Assembly: GCF_001594015.1 (NCBI RefSeq)
Contig: NZ_LTBC01000008.1
Coordinates: 1-64,000 of the forward strand
Direction: 5' to 3'
Source of the DNA: Moorella mulderi DSM 14980
GTDB taxonomy: Bacteria > Bacillota > DSM-521 > Neomoorellales > Neomoorellaceae
DNA length: 64,000 bases
Part shown: positions 33,470 through 41,820 of the stretch, piece by piece
Layout: each line of letters begins with the position of its first letter
Position numbering within the stretch: position 1 is the first letter of the stretch
Notes under the pieces: generated by a model
The model's input: only the letters and a program-made list of their open reading frames with translations
Databases searched by the model: none
Told to the model about the DNA's origin: nothing
Position numbers and translations under genes: made by a program

Positions 33470-34077
33470 CCTAATTTTTTTCCATTTCTTCCCATACGCC
33501 GGCGCCGCCAGCAATAATAGATAGAACCGGCAGTAATGGCCAGCAGTACCAGGATCAGCAGGATATCCATCCACCAGGTTGCGTAGCGGCGGTAAAAGTA
33601 CCACCACCTCAGGAGATAATGGGCCCCCTTCCAGCTGGCATACTGCCAGGCCAGGGTCCAGGTAAAGGCCCCCAGGGCTGAATAAAGGGTATAAATGCCG
33701 GCCTCCATCCCCAGGACTCCCGCCGCCAGGATGGTAGGCGTCCTGATGGGACCGAACCAGCGGGCGAAAATAATCACTGCCGCTCCATAGCGGCCCAACC
33801 AGTAACGGGCTGTAGCAAGGCCATCCTGACCCCAACCCCAGTGGAAAAAACGCTCGATTAGACCGCGCCCCGGCCTGGCCCCCAGCCAGTAGCCCAGCAA
33901 GTTGCCCAGGAGATTGCCGGCGGTCCCAACCACTACTGCCCCCCAGAAGCTCATCTCCCCGCGTTCAATTAAATAACCGGCGGCCAGGAAGGCCGGTTCA
34001 AAGGGGATACCCGGCACACCTGTGCCTTCGATGACCAGCAGGCCAAAGAGGACTACATAGACGTGAACGGCTGTCAC
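33466..34077 (-). CDS. DedA-family membrane protein
   Basis: This is a 203-residue DedA (SNARE-associated domain) protein with several hydrophobic segments and the family's GTAGNLLGNLLGYWLGARPGRG and FARWFGPIRTPTILAAGVLGM. Some DedA proteins are lipid-linked carrier or phospholipid flippases, others have proton-dependent envelope roles. It starts with GTG overlapping the Psd stop (GTGA), so it is part of the four-gene coupled operon 33466-37918. A role in moving a modified lipid is an inference. Confidence 0.88.
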   Translation of the reverse strand: MTAVHVYVVLFGLLVIEGTGVPGIPFEPAFLAAGYLIERGEMSFWGAVVVGTAGNLLGNLLGYWLGARPGRGLIERFFHWGWGQDGLATARYWLGRYGAAVIIFARWFGPIRTPTILAAGVLGMEAGIYTLYSALGAFTWTLAWQYASWKGAHYLLRWWYFYRRYATWWMDILLILVLLAITAGSIYYCWRRRRMGRNGKKLG

Positions 34078-34799
34078 TGCTCTACCCCGCCTGCCGGCCG
34101 GTAACGGGCCACCACCGTCCGGGCGCCGTAAACCTGCTGGCCTACCCGGACGGCAAACTCGACATCCTCCCTGAAGATAACCAGGTCTACCTGGGAACCC
34201 CGTTCGATAAAGGAAACCTTCTGGCCCCGGGTAACGGCCTGGCCGGGAGAAATAAAACAGTTGATCTTATTGACAAACTTATCGGCAATCTCGACTATGG
34301 CCAGCTGAATGTCACGGCCCCTTAAAAAAATGGTCAACCGTTCATTTACCAGGCGATAGCGATGGCTAAAGAGATCTACTGCCCGCCGGAGATAGGTGAG
34401 GCGGATATATTCCCACAGGTCAACCATGGGTAAATTAACCCTGGCCGGGGTATGGACCATATTCTCCACCCGGGCATCAATGGGAGCGTAGTTAAAATGG
34501 ACGTCCAGGGGCGACATGTAGATACCCACGACCCAGCCCCGGTCGCCAAAGCCCGGCGCCTTCATTATTTCTTCAATGGGAATGGGCCGGCCCAGTTTTT
34601 CCGCTACCACTTCGCCATGACGAAAGGGCTTGATATAGACCACCTTGCCGTCGGCCGGGGCCAGGATGGCCCCTTCTTCTTGCGGTGCCACCCGCACCGG
34701 GTCGCGATAAAACCATATCTTCCGCAGGTACCAGAAGATGCCCCCGCTAATGGCGGCAAGGACGGCCAGGATTTTAAAAAAGGTCACCATTCCGACCAC
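34074..34799 (-). CDS. psd: Short-type phosphatidylserine decarboxylase
   Basis: The 241-residue protein has an N-terminal membrane helix (about 5-24), then FYRDPVRVAP, ILAPADGKVVYI, GIYMSPLDVHFNYAP and the self-cleavage region ERGSQVDLVIF near the C-terminus. The Gly-Ser bond there would yield the pyruvoyl group. It has the short bacterial/archaeal form. It would make phosphatidylethanolamine or a related decarboxylated lipid. It overlaps the GCS2-like gene by 16 bp and the DedA gene by 4 bp. Confidence 0.87.
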   Translation of the reverse strand: MVGMVTFFKILAVLAAISGGIFWYLRKIWFYRDPVRVAPQEEGAILAPADGKVVYIKPFRHGEVVAEKLGRPIPIEEIMKAPGFGDRGWVVGIYMSPLDVHFNYAPIDARVENMVHTPARVNLPMVDLWEYIRLTYLRRAVDLFSHRYRLVNERLTIFLRGRDIQLAIVEIADKFVNKINCFISPGQAVTRGQKVSFIERGSQVDLVIFREDVEFAVRVGQQVYGARTVVARYRPAGGVEQ

Positions 34800-35770
34800 A
34801 CTTTCTTGATATTATAGGGCATCCTGGGTAAATAATAACCGCAAAAGCCCGCCAGCATCAAGGGCCAGCTGACCTTTCCCGGTCGCAGGGGCCGGGGCTT
34901 TAAAATCCCATTGCGGTAGGCATTATCCAGGGCAGCATAGGTGGCCAGGGTTCCCTCCTGGAGCCAGAGTTCCTTAACGGTGTCGGCAGGGGTACGGCGG
35001 AACAGGTCTTCCGGCACCGGCAGGAGCCGGGTTAAGTCACGGTAAACCGGGCGTAACTCCTCTATGTAACCCTCTCTGGCTACCTTCAGGCGCAGGCTAT
35101 TGTAAACCTTTATATCACCGGGATAATCTGCATCAGCCATGAGGATGGCCTGGATACACTCCAGGAGAATCCGGATGCGTGCCAGGTCCCACACCGGGTC
35201 AAAAACCCGGATCTCCAGGGTACCCAGGCGTTTGGATTCGATAAGGTCCTGGAAACGGTAACGCCTGTCCCCCCTTAAAGGCCCGATGGCAAAGGCCTCC
35301 GCCCAGCGGTAGGACCGGCCGTAATAACGGTTGCCGGCAACGGGAGAGTTGATTACCAGTAAGGCCAGGAGAGGTAAAAAGTAGACCAGGTTGCGGTAGG
35401 CCCGCTCGCGATCCGGGAAACCACTGATATGAACGTGCATGCCGCAGATATTGGTAGGCTCCTCCCGGTCGAAGAGGTGCCCCACCGGGACGATCAGGCC
35501 GGAGCAGACGGCCGCCAGCTCCCGGCGGCGGCGTTCTAGATCGGCCAGCAGGGTTGGGATTTCCGTAAAGGCCCTGGTAGAAATTTCTATACCGCTCATC
35601 AGGCCAAAACGTAAATCCTTACCCCTGGTAAAGTTGCAGGCGGTATGGGTATAATAATCGGCCGGGTCCCGCCAGAGGAGGCGAGCCAGGTAATACAACG
35701 ACTGGAGGGTAGGCCGGCCCGGTTCGGTAATAAAGACTTCTTCTTCCAGGCCAAAGAGGAGGGGCGCCAT
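34784..35770 (-). CDS. Glutamate-cysteine ligase family 2 (GCS2/YbdK-like) protein
   Basis: The 328-residue protein matches GCS2-type carboxylate-amine ligases: LLFGLEEEVFIT at the start (ATP/metal acidic residues), GIEISTRAFTEI, CGMHVHISGF, LPLLALLVINSP and GTLEIRVFDP. Members join a carboxylate, often glutamate, to an amine such as cysteine. The ATG follows the previous stop without a gap (TAAATG), and its end overlaps Psd. Its acceptor could be the free amine produced by the deacetylase domain next door; this is speculative. Confidence 0.85.
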   Translation of the reverse strand: MAPLLFGLEEEVFITEPGRPTLQSLYYLARLLWRDPADYYTHTACNFTRGKDLRFGLMSGIEISTRAFTEIPTLLADLERRRRELAAVCSGLIVPVGHLFDREEPTNICGMHVHISGFPDRERAYRNLVYFLPLLALLVINSPVAGNRYYGRSYRWAEAFAIGPLRGDRRYRFQDLIESKRLGTLEIRVFDPVWDLARIRILLECIQAILMADADYPGDIKVYNSLRLKVAREGYIEELRPVYRDLTRLLPVPEDLFRRTPADTVKELWLQEGTLATYAALDNAYRNGILKPRPLRPGKVSWPLMLAGFCGYYLPRMPYNIKKVWSEW

Positions 35771-37918
35771 TTATATATCGCCCCCATTTACTTGTAAAAG
35801 GCGCCAGGGTATCCGGTCCAGGGGTATTTTACTGATAGATGTGGCGGCGGCAAACATCAGGTGATGCTCTCCTGGCGGTACCAGGCCGGGTAGCGCCATT
35901 TCAACACTGTGCTCCCGGTAGATTACCCGGACAGGCCCCGGGTTATAACCGGCCGGCCGGGCCAGCCACCTGGCTTGCCTTTCACCGGGGGCTACCTGCA
36001 AGATGAAGCGCTGGACCTGGCCTGCAGGTTTACCGGGCAACAGGTAGATGCTGGCCGTATATATTACTGGAAAGCCCGGCCGGCCCCAGGTATCCAGGCG
36101 TACAAAGGTGGTGTTGCCGGCCTGCAAGAGGTAAGCTGCCTTTAAATCGCCACCCTTCTCCAGTTTCCTGGTCAGCTGATCGCCGGCCGGATCTAAAGCT
36201 ACCCGGGCTGACTCCGGCCAGTAAGCGGGTTCGCCGTCTCCTCCGGCACTGCTATCAGCCTGTACCATCTGCTGGTCTACAAGGTGAGAGAAAACTTCGT
36301 TGGGCCGTTCAAAATTGGCCAGGAAGGTCGGCATGACCAGTTCCTGGGTTTTATAAGCGGCAATGGCTTTCTTTTTCCGGTCCATGGCTTCCGGCGAGAG
36401 GGGCAATTTATACCAGGGCGTGCCCCGGCTGAGGAAATAGCCGGGTGGCAGCAGGGGTTTGGCCTTCCGCTCAATTACAGGCAACATCTGCCAGGTCCCG
36501 GTGTGAATAACAAATGTATAAAGATTCGGCCTGAAGGACGGGTCTTCTTCCCTGGCTTTTCCTGTGGCTGCCAGGGTAAAAGCCCCCGTGGCCCAGTGAT
36601 CAGGGTGGCTGTCATTGGTATCAGTTACATAAATATCCGTGGGCCGGTAATCTTTGAGGATTTCTACCAGCGTTTGTAATAAGGCCGGGGCTGTATAGGG
36701 CTCACCCGGAGCAAAGGCCAGTTTATAGGGTACTGCCGCCTGGCGGGTATAAACGGAGGTGAAGGGCCTATCCTGCCCCCAGTAACCCAGCCAGATGGGG
36801 GCCAGGCCGCCGTCGGGATAACCCAGAAAAATGATATCACTAGATTTAACTCCCAGGACCCCGAGGGCAGTGATAGCTTCCTGCTGCCGTACCTGCCCGT
36901 ATTGCAAAAAGTCACTGGCCCCTGCCGGCAAAGGACCGTTGAACTTTTCCACTCCCCGCCGGAAACCATCGCCGTTGGTCATAATAACTACCTTTACGGC
37001 ATCCCCCCGGTCTCTGGCCTCAGCAATGAGGCCCCCGGCTCCGAGGGTTTCGTCATCAGGGTGGGGGGAAATGACCAAAATCCGGTGGCCTCCAGCGGGG
37101 AGTTCCAGATCAGGCATCCGCCCGGCGGCGGCTGCCGCCGCCCGCAGGGCCAGGACATCATAATTCATGGCTACCGCCAGCACGAGCAGTAAAAGCAACA
37201 GGGCTACCGGCCGCGCTTTTATCTTTTTCCGCGTCAAGCGCAAGATGTAGCCCAGGATGTCTTTATACATACCCATACGGGCGACTATGCCCCGGTACAA
37301 CCCCCGCTTTTCTTCCTTCATGATATGGGTCATATTGGCCAGGGGTATTTTTTGCACCCGCCAGCCCCGGGCGCGGGCTTCACTGGTAAGCAATACTTCG
37401 ACCTCAAAACGGCTTTTTTCTGCTCCCACCGCCAGGAACAATTCTTTACGGATGGCCCGCTGCCCGGAAAGGTGGGGAGCCACCACCTGGGCCAGGTCCG
37501 TGAGCGATCGTCCCCGGCTGAAAATACCTACCGTCATATCGGCGCTGCCGGCCAGTAAAGGAACAACCAGGGCTTCAACATGGGCTGCCGTCAACCCCTC
37601 GAGGTCGGCATCCAGGAAAAGCAGGATATCCTCCCGGGCCGCACGGGCACCAACGGTCATGGCCGCCCCTTTACCCCCATTGGTAGCCAGCTCGATTACC
37701 CGGGCACCATGGCGGCGGGCAACGCTGGCCGTAGCATCTTGCGAACCATCGCTGACTACGATGATTTCGGCGATGCTGGCCACTTCTTTTAAAGTATCAA
37801 TTACTTTACCCACCGTAGCTGCCTCGTTGTAGGCCGGGATAACGGCGCTGACGCCCCTTGCATAGAATCCTGCACCTGTCACTATTTTTCTCCCCTGTAC
37901 CTGCCTTGGCTTGATCAT
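35771..37918 (-). CDS. Glycosyltransferase family 2 fused to a PIG-L/LmbE deacetylase
   Basis: The 715-residue protein has an N-terminal GT2 domain (SAVIPAYNEAATVGKVI; VSDGSQDAT; NGGKGAAM; DxD-type FLDADLEGL), a single membrane helix at about 237-252 preceded by Arg/Lys residues, and a PIG-L/LmbE N-deacetylase domain with the zinc motif ISPHPDDETLGAGG at 284-297 and NDSHPDHW. A C-terminal beta-rich tail of about 150 residues follows. The positive-inside rule puts the deacetylase outside the cell, while the transferase is cytoplasmic. This fusion suggests making and N-deacetylating an amino-sugar glycolipid. It heads the coupled operon with GCS2, Psd and DedA. Confidence 0.88.
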   Translation of the reverse strand: MIKPRQVQGRKIVTGAGFYARGVSAVIPAYNEAATVGKVIDTLKEVASIAEIIVVSDGSQDATASVARRHGARVIELATNGGKGAAMTVGARAAREDILLFLDADLEGLTAAHVEALVVPLLAGSADMTVGIFSRGRSLTDLAQVVAPHLSGQRAIRKELFLAVGAEKSRFEVEVLLTSEARARGWRVQKIPLANMTHIMKEEKRGLYRGIVARMGMYKDILGYILRLTRKKIKARPVALLLLLLVLAVAMNYDVLALRAAAAAAGRMPDLELPAGGHRILVISPHPDDETLGAGGLIAEARDRGDAVKVVIMTNGDGFRRGVEKFNGPLPAGASDFLQYGQVRQQEAITALGVLGVKSSDIIFLGYPDGGLAPIWLGYWGQDRPFTSVYTRQAAVPYKLAFAPGEPYTAPALLQTLVEILKDYRPTDIYVTDTNDSHPDHWATGAFTLAATGKAREEDPSFRPNLYTFVIHTGTWQMLPVIERKAKPLLPPGYFLSRGTPWYKLPLSPEAMDRKKKAIAAYKTQELVMPTFLANFERPNEVFSHLVDQQMVQADSSAGGDGEPAYWPESARVALDPAGDQLTRKLEKGGDLKAAYLLQAGNTTFVRLDTWGRPGFPVIYTASIYLLPGKPAGQVQRFILQVAPGERQARWLARPAGYNPGPVRVIYREHSVEMALPGLVPPGEHHLMFAAATSISKIPLDRIPWRLLQVNGGDI

Positions 37919-37971
37919 AGCTGCTAGTTATTTCGCCATAGAATAAACTTTTCCTTCCTCTGACAATATTA

Positions 37972-37996
37972 TTGCCCTGGAATTGCTCCAGGGCAA
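37972..37996 (-). terminator. Hairpin after the cytochrome b gene
   Basis: TTGCCCTGGA pairs with TCCAGGGCAA around a 5-nt loop, with a modest A/T-rich tail. It ends the molybdoenzyme operon. Confidence 0.65.
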
Positions 37997-38012
37997 CATC
38001 TGGCATGTCCTG

Positions 38013-38690
38013 TCAGGCGATTTTTTGCTGTTTTTTCCCCTGATTTCCTCCTGCCTTTAATTCCCGGTACCAGCGGGCATGGTGTTCACGGGCAAACCTG
38101 GCGGATACCTTGCCCGAAAGCATACCATTGATGGACTCCCGGGAATTGGGGTGACCCAGGGCCAGGTAAATATGGCCCAGGATGACCCCGCCCATGACCA
38201 GGGCCCCGGCCGAGTGCAGGGGCAGGGCCCAGGCCACCAGGGCAGGGGCAACGCTATCCCGCAGGAGCAAGATCCAGCCGGTAACAACCATTAAGATAGA
38301 GCCGGCTATGGTCAGGAGGGAATTGAGCTTTTCGCCGGCGTTAAACTTGCCCTGCTCCGGGAGCTGCACCTTCAGGCCGAAAAATTCCCGGGGAAAAGCG
38401 GCTATAAAGCGGAGGTCGTCCCGGCCCCAGGTGAGGCACTCCTTGAGCCATTGCCCGGCCGTGCGTGGTGTGCCCAGCAGCAGGATAATTACCGTCAGGA
38501 AAGTAAAGGGATAGGCCATTACGTGATGAATGCTGCGAAAGAGACGCAACCCCCCGGGGCCTATCAGGCCGGCGTAGCTGCGGAAGACCAGGGCTGAACC
38601 CGTCAGCAACAGGACGACAAAAGTGATGCCGTGGCTCCAGTGACCCAGGCGCTCGGCCAGGTTAAAGCGCTCCACCCTTTCTTCAGGCAT
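38013..38690 (-). CDS. Cytochrome b subunit (formate dehydrogenase gamma-like)
   Basis: The 225-residue protein has four hydrophobic helices and haem-ligand histidines in AERLGHWSHGITF, FRSIHHVMAYPF and GVILGHIYLALGHP. It is like FdnI/PhsC-type quinol-linked cytochromes. It would exchange electrons with menaquinone for the Fe-S and molybdopterin subunits encoded upstream. It overlaps the Fe-S subunit gene by 8 bp. Confidence 0.88.
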   Translation of the reverse strand: MPEERVERFNLAERLGHWSHGITFVVLLLTGSALVFRSYAGLIGPGGLRLFRSIHHVMAYPFTFLTVIILLLGTPRTAGQWLKECLTWGRDDLRFIAAFPREFFGLKVQLPEQGKFNAGEKLNSLLTIAGSILMVVTGWILLLRDSVAPALVAWALPLHSAGALVMGGVILGHIYLALGHPNSRESINGMLSGKVSARFAREHHARWYRELKAGGNQGKKQQKIA

Positions 38691-39378
38691 TGTTGCCGCC
38701 TCCTTTAATATTATTGATCACTAAACCGGCAACTACGGCGCCGGCGGCCAGGCCCATGACGGTCTTCCCGCCCGGGTGGACAATATCCTGCCAGATGCGC
38801 ACGGCACTGGATTCCTTGAGATCGGGGGGCAGGAAGGAAGGATCCAGGTTCCGCGGCGGTACGTAAAAGATAGAAGTTCCTTTGATCTGGACGGCTTTTT
38901 TAGCTGTTATGGCCCGGGATAACTCGCTCCCTTTATCTTCCAGGTCGCCAAAAATCCTGGCCCCGGCCATACAGGTGTCCACGCAGGCCGGTTTTTCCCC
39001 TTTCTCTACAAAGTCATAGCAAAAATAACACTTCTGGACGATATTCCGCTCCGGGTTAAAGCCCCGGGCGTCATAGGGGCAGGCCGACTGGCAGTAACGG
39101 CAGCCGATACACTCCTGCTCGTCAACTACAACAATACCGTCGGCACGTTTCCGGGTAGCTCCGGTAGGACAGACGCGGGCACAGGGCGGGTCGTCGCAGT
39201 GCATGCACTGGGTGGTTACCACCCCGCCTTTGACCCTGGGAAAAGTACCCACCTCATAACGGTGGACTTTAGTAAACTGCACCTGGGGTAATAAGTCCCA
39301 CCTGGCCTGGCAGGCCACGGTGCAGCCGTGGCAGCCTATACAACGCGTCAGGTCTACGAGCATACCAAACTTAGCCAT
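38683..39378 (-). CDS. Four-cluster Fe-S electron-transfer subunit
   Basis: The 231-residue protein has four ferredoxin-like cysteine groups (CIGCHGCTVACQ; CMHCDDPPCARVCP; CIGCRYCQSACP; CYFCYDFVEKGEKPACVDTC) and a C-terminal membrane anchor (MGLAAGAVVAGLVI), the plan of FdoH/HybA/PhsB subunits. It links the molybdopterin subunit to the cytochrome b. Confidence 0.92.
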   Translation of the reverse strand: MAKFGMLVDLTRCIGCHGCTVACQARWDLLPQVQFTKVHRYEVGTFPRVKGGVVTTQCMHCDDPPCARVCPTGATRKRADGIVVVDEQECIGCRYCQSACPYDARGFNPERNIVQKCYFCYDFVEKGEKPACVDTCMAGARIFGDLEDKGSELSRAITAKKAVQIKGTSIFYVPPRNLDPSFLPPDLKESSAVRIWQDIVHPGGKTVMGLAAGAVVAGLVINNIKGGGNNA

Positions 39379-39384
39379 CTAAAC

Positions 39385-41556
39385 TCACCCTGCCTTCCGT
39401 ACCGTCACCAGGGTCTCACACTGGGCCGCCGCCCCGGAGACAGGCGCCGTAATAACCGGTATCAAAGCGCTGTCATTGGCGCCTTTGTTATAGGCCAGCT
39501 TTCTTAAAGGAACACCGCAGCCAAAGCCATGGGCCAGGAAAACGGCCTCGGGGTGGATGCCCTCCGTCACCCGGGCCTTCACCTTGACCTTGCCTACCTT
39601 GGAAGCCACTTCAACCATATCCCCCGTCTTGATACCCAGCTTACCGGCCCGGCCGGGATGGATCCACAGCTCGTTTTCCGGCATGATGGCGTGCAGGTAG
39701 GCGTTGTTGTCAGTAGTGGTATGGGTGTGCACGGGTACATGGCCCTGGATGAAACGGAACTCGTCTCCCTTGGGTTCCACCAGGGGCGGCTCCCAGGCCG
39801 GGGTAAGGGTGCTGCCGGCCTTGACAAAGGCCTGGCAGGCCAGCTCAATTTTGCCGGAAGGAGTCTTGAGTTTGGTGTAATCGGGTTTCCTGGCTTCTAC
39901 TTCGGCGACTCCTATCCGGGCCAGCTGCGCCTGGGTCAGGCCCAGGGGAGCCAGCAGGGCGTCGTTATATTGTTCCAGGGTAAAGTTAAAGTACTCGCTT
40001 AAGCCCGCGGCTTTAGCCAGGCCGGTGATGATTTCTTCAGCGCCTCTGGTATCAAAAAGGGGCTCTATTGCCGGCTGGCGCAACACCACTTTGTTGCCCG
40101 CCGTCATCAGGGGGTCGTACCTTTCCAGGTAGGTGGATTCCGGCAACACATAATGGGCATAGTAGGCCGTATCGTTCATCTGGATATCGATGGCCACCAC
40201 CAGCTCCAGCTGCTTCAACGCCTCAATGAAGGCCCCGGAATCCGTACTGGAGCGTACCGGGTTCAGGTGCTGGATCACTACCGCTTTGATGGGGTAGGGT
40301 TTATCTTCTTTGACCCTCTCAGGGAAAATCTGGATCATGCCGTGGGCCTTATTGAGGGGCCATTTCTCGCTGCCGGCCCCATCCCAGCGTGGCCCCGCTG
40401 CCGCCGGCGGTTTGGGCCCCATGATACCGGAGGGATCACCAAATTTAATCCCAGGCGGGAAGGCCAGGCCGCCTTTGGCGCCGAGATTCCCCAGCAAGGC
40501 GTTGAGGGCGGCTACGGCCCGGGCCGTCTGGACGCTGTTGTAATACTGGGAACCGGTAACGGCATGCCAGCCGGGATCGATGGCTGCCGCCGGTTTGGCC
40601 GCTGCCAGTTCCCGGGCAAGGCGGGTGATGGTCGCCGCGTCTATTCCCGTGATTTTAGCCGCCCATTCCGGGGTATAAGTAGCCACCCCGGCTTTTAATT
40701 CTTCAAAGCCCACAGTGCGTTCCGTTACAAAGGCGGCATCATAGAGGTTTTCATTAATGATAACGTTAATCATGGCCAGAACCAGGGCCAGGTCGGTACC
40801 CGGCCTGATGGGCAGCCACTCATCGGCAAAGAAAGCAAAATCACTCAGGCGCGGGTCTACGGCCACCAGGTGGGCGCCTTCTGCCTTCGCGGCAACTATC
40901 TTTTGAATGTCAGGGTTTTTAATGCCTCCCGTGAGGTTGCGGCCGAGGGCAATGTAGTACTTCACATTACGGTAGTCCACCCCGGGGACACCGCCGTACA
41001 TTTGCTCAAAAGCCACGTTGCGGCTGCTGTAGCAGGTCGGCCCATGGCCGGTATAATTAGGAGAGCCGAAGGCGGCCATGAAATGCTTCTCCAGGGGTGC
41101 AATAAGCTCCGGGTGCGCCAGCCAGACCAGGGTCTGGGGGCCATAACGGCCTTTCAATTCCTGGAGCTTTGCTCCAATTTCCTTAAAGGCCTGCTCCCAG
41201 CTAATGGGCTGGAACTTCCCTTCTCCCACCCTCTTCATGGGCTGCTTCAGGCGGTCGGGGTCATAGAGGGTCTTGGTTCCGGCATTGCCCCGGGCACATA
41301 AACGGCCATTGCTCTGGGGGTCCTGGGGATTACCGGTAAGGCGCCATACCCGGCCCTCCCGGACATGGGCCAGAATACCGCATTTAACCCCGCACATTTC
41401 ACAAATAGTGGGGATGACCTGGGAAGCCGCCGGGGCTGCTGCCTCTGCCGCCTCCGCCTGCCCCAGGGGCACCAGCCTGCCGCCAAAGGTGGCCAGGGCC
41501 CCGGCCACCAGGGATCCTTTCAGGAAGGTTCGCCGGCTTATTCTTTGTTCTAACAT
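39385..41556 (-). CDS. Tat-exported molybdopterin oxidoreductase, thiosulfate/polysulfide reductase-like
   Basis: The 723-residue catalytic subunit has a Tat signal (SRRTFLKG at 7-14), a 4Fe-4S motif at Cys52, 55, 59 and 87, and GPTCYSSRN with Cys175 as the probable molybdenum ligand. Formate dehydrogenases usually have Sec or Cys in a different context, so I favour the PhsA/PsrA side of the family. The C-terminal cofactor-binding region HVPVHTHTTTDNNAYLH fits the DMSO-reductase superfamily. The ATG at 41556 follows GGAGG by seven bases; a longer frame from 41601 would destroy the Tat signal. A YeeE importer and TusA nearby support thiosulfate or another sulfur substrate. Formate dehydrogenase remains possible. 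Confidence 0.82.
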   Translation of the reverse strand: MLEQRISRRTFLKGSLVAGALATFGGRLVPLGQAEAAEAAAPAASQVIPTICEMCGVKCGILAHVREGRVWRLTGNPQDPQSNGRLCARGNAGTKTLYDPDRLKQPMKRVGEGKFQPISWEQAFKEIGAKLQELKGRYGPQTLVWLAHPELIAPLEKHFMAAFGSPNYTGHGPTCYSSRNVAFEQMYGGVPGVDYRNVKYYIALGRNLTGGIKNPDIQKIVAAKAEGAHLVAVDPRLSDFAFFADEWLPIRPGTDLALVLAMINVIINENLYDAAFVTERTVGFEELKAGVATYTPEWAAKITGIDAATITRLARELAAAKPAAAIDPGWHAVTGSQYYNSVQTARAVAALNALLGNLGAKGGLAFPPGIKFGDPSGIMGPKPPAAAGPRWDGAGSEKWPLNKAHGMIQIFPERVKEDKPYPIKAVVIQHLNPVRSSTDSGAFIEALKQLELVVAIDIQMNDTAYYAHYVLPESTYLERYDPLMTAGNKVVLRQPAIEPLFDTRGAEEIITGLAKAAGLSEYFNFTLEQYNDALLAPLGLTQAQLARIGVAEVEARKPDYTKLKTPSGKIELACQAFVKAGSTLTPAWEPPLVEPKGDEFRFIQGHVPVHTHTTTDNNAYLHAIMPENELWIHPGRAGKLGIKTGDMVEVASKVGKVKVKARVTEGIHPEAVFLAHGFGCGVPLRKLAYNKGANDSALIPVITAPVSGAAAQCETLVTVRKAG

Positions 41557-41701
41557 GCCCTCACCTCCGTTATCAATTAAGTAACCTGTTGCTATTAACA
41601 CATGTATTCAGGCATCTATTTGCCCTCAATGTTACTTTCACAATATATTTTACTAGTTAACATCCCTTTCTCCTGCCTCCCTGGAATGGCCCTGGTAAAG
41701 G

Positions 41702-41730
41702 CCAAGGGGAGCTGCAAAAGCTCCCCTTGG
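41702..41730 (-). terminator. Hairpin between yeeE-like and molybdoenzyme genes
   Basis: A perfect 12-bp stem (41702-41713 with 41719-41730) has a 5-nt loop. It lies downstream of the importer gene and upstream of the Tat-signal gene. The T tract is weak, so partial read-through is possible. Confidence 0.7.
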
Positions 41731-41820
41731 CTAGGAATCATGCGGCCTGACAGCCCTTTGGTTCAGTAATTGTCTAACGGTATCTTCGACGGCCACCAGA
41801 CCTTTCGATAGGTTGCAGAT

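Noticed and set aside
41756-41820. Short coding-looking continuation past the YeeE stop (ICNLSKGLVAVEDTVRQLL)
   Set aside because: It has no start codon or ribosome site and is only about 30 codons long, so it cannot be supported as a gene.
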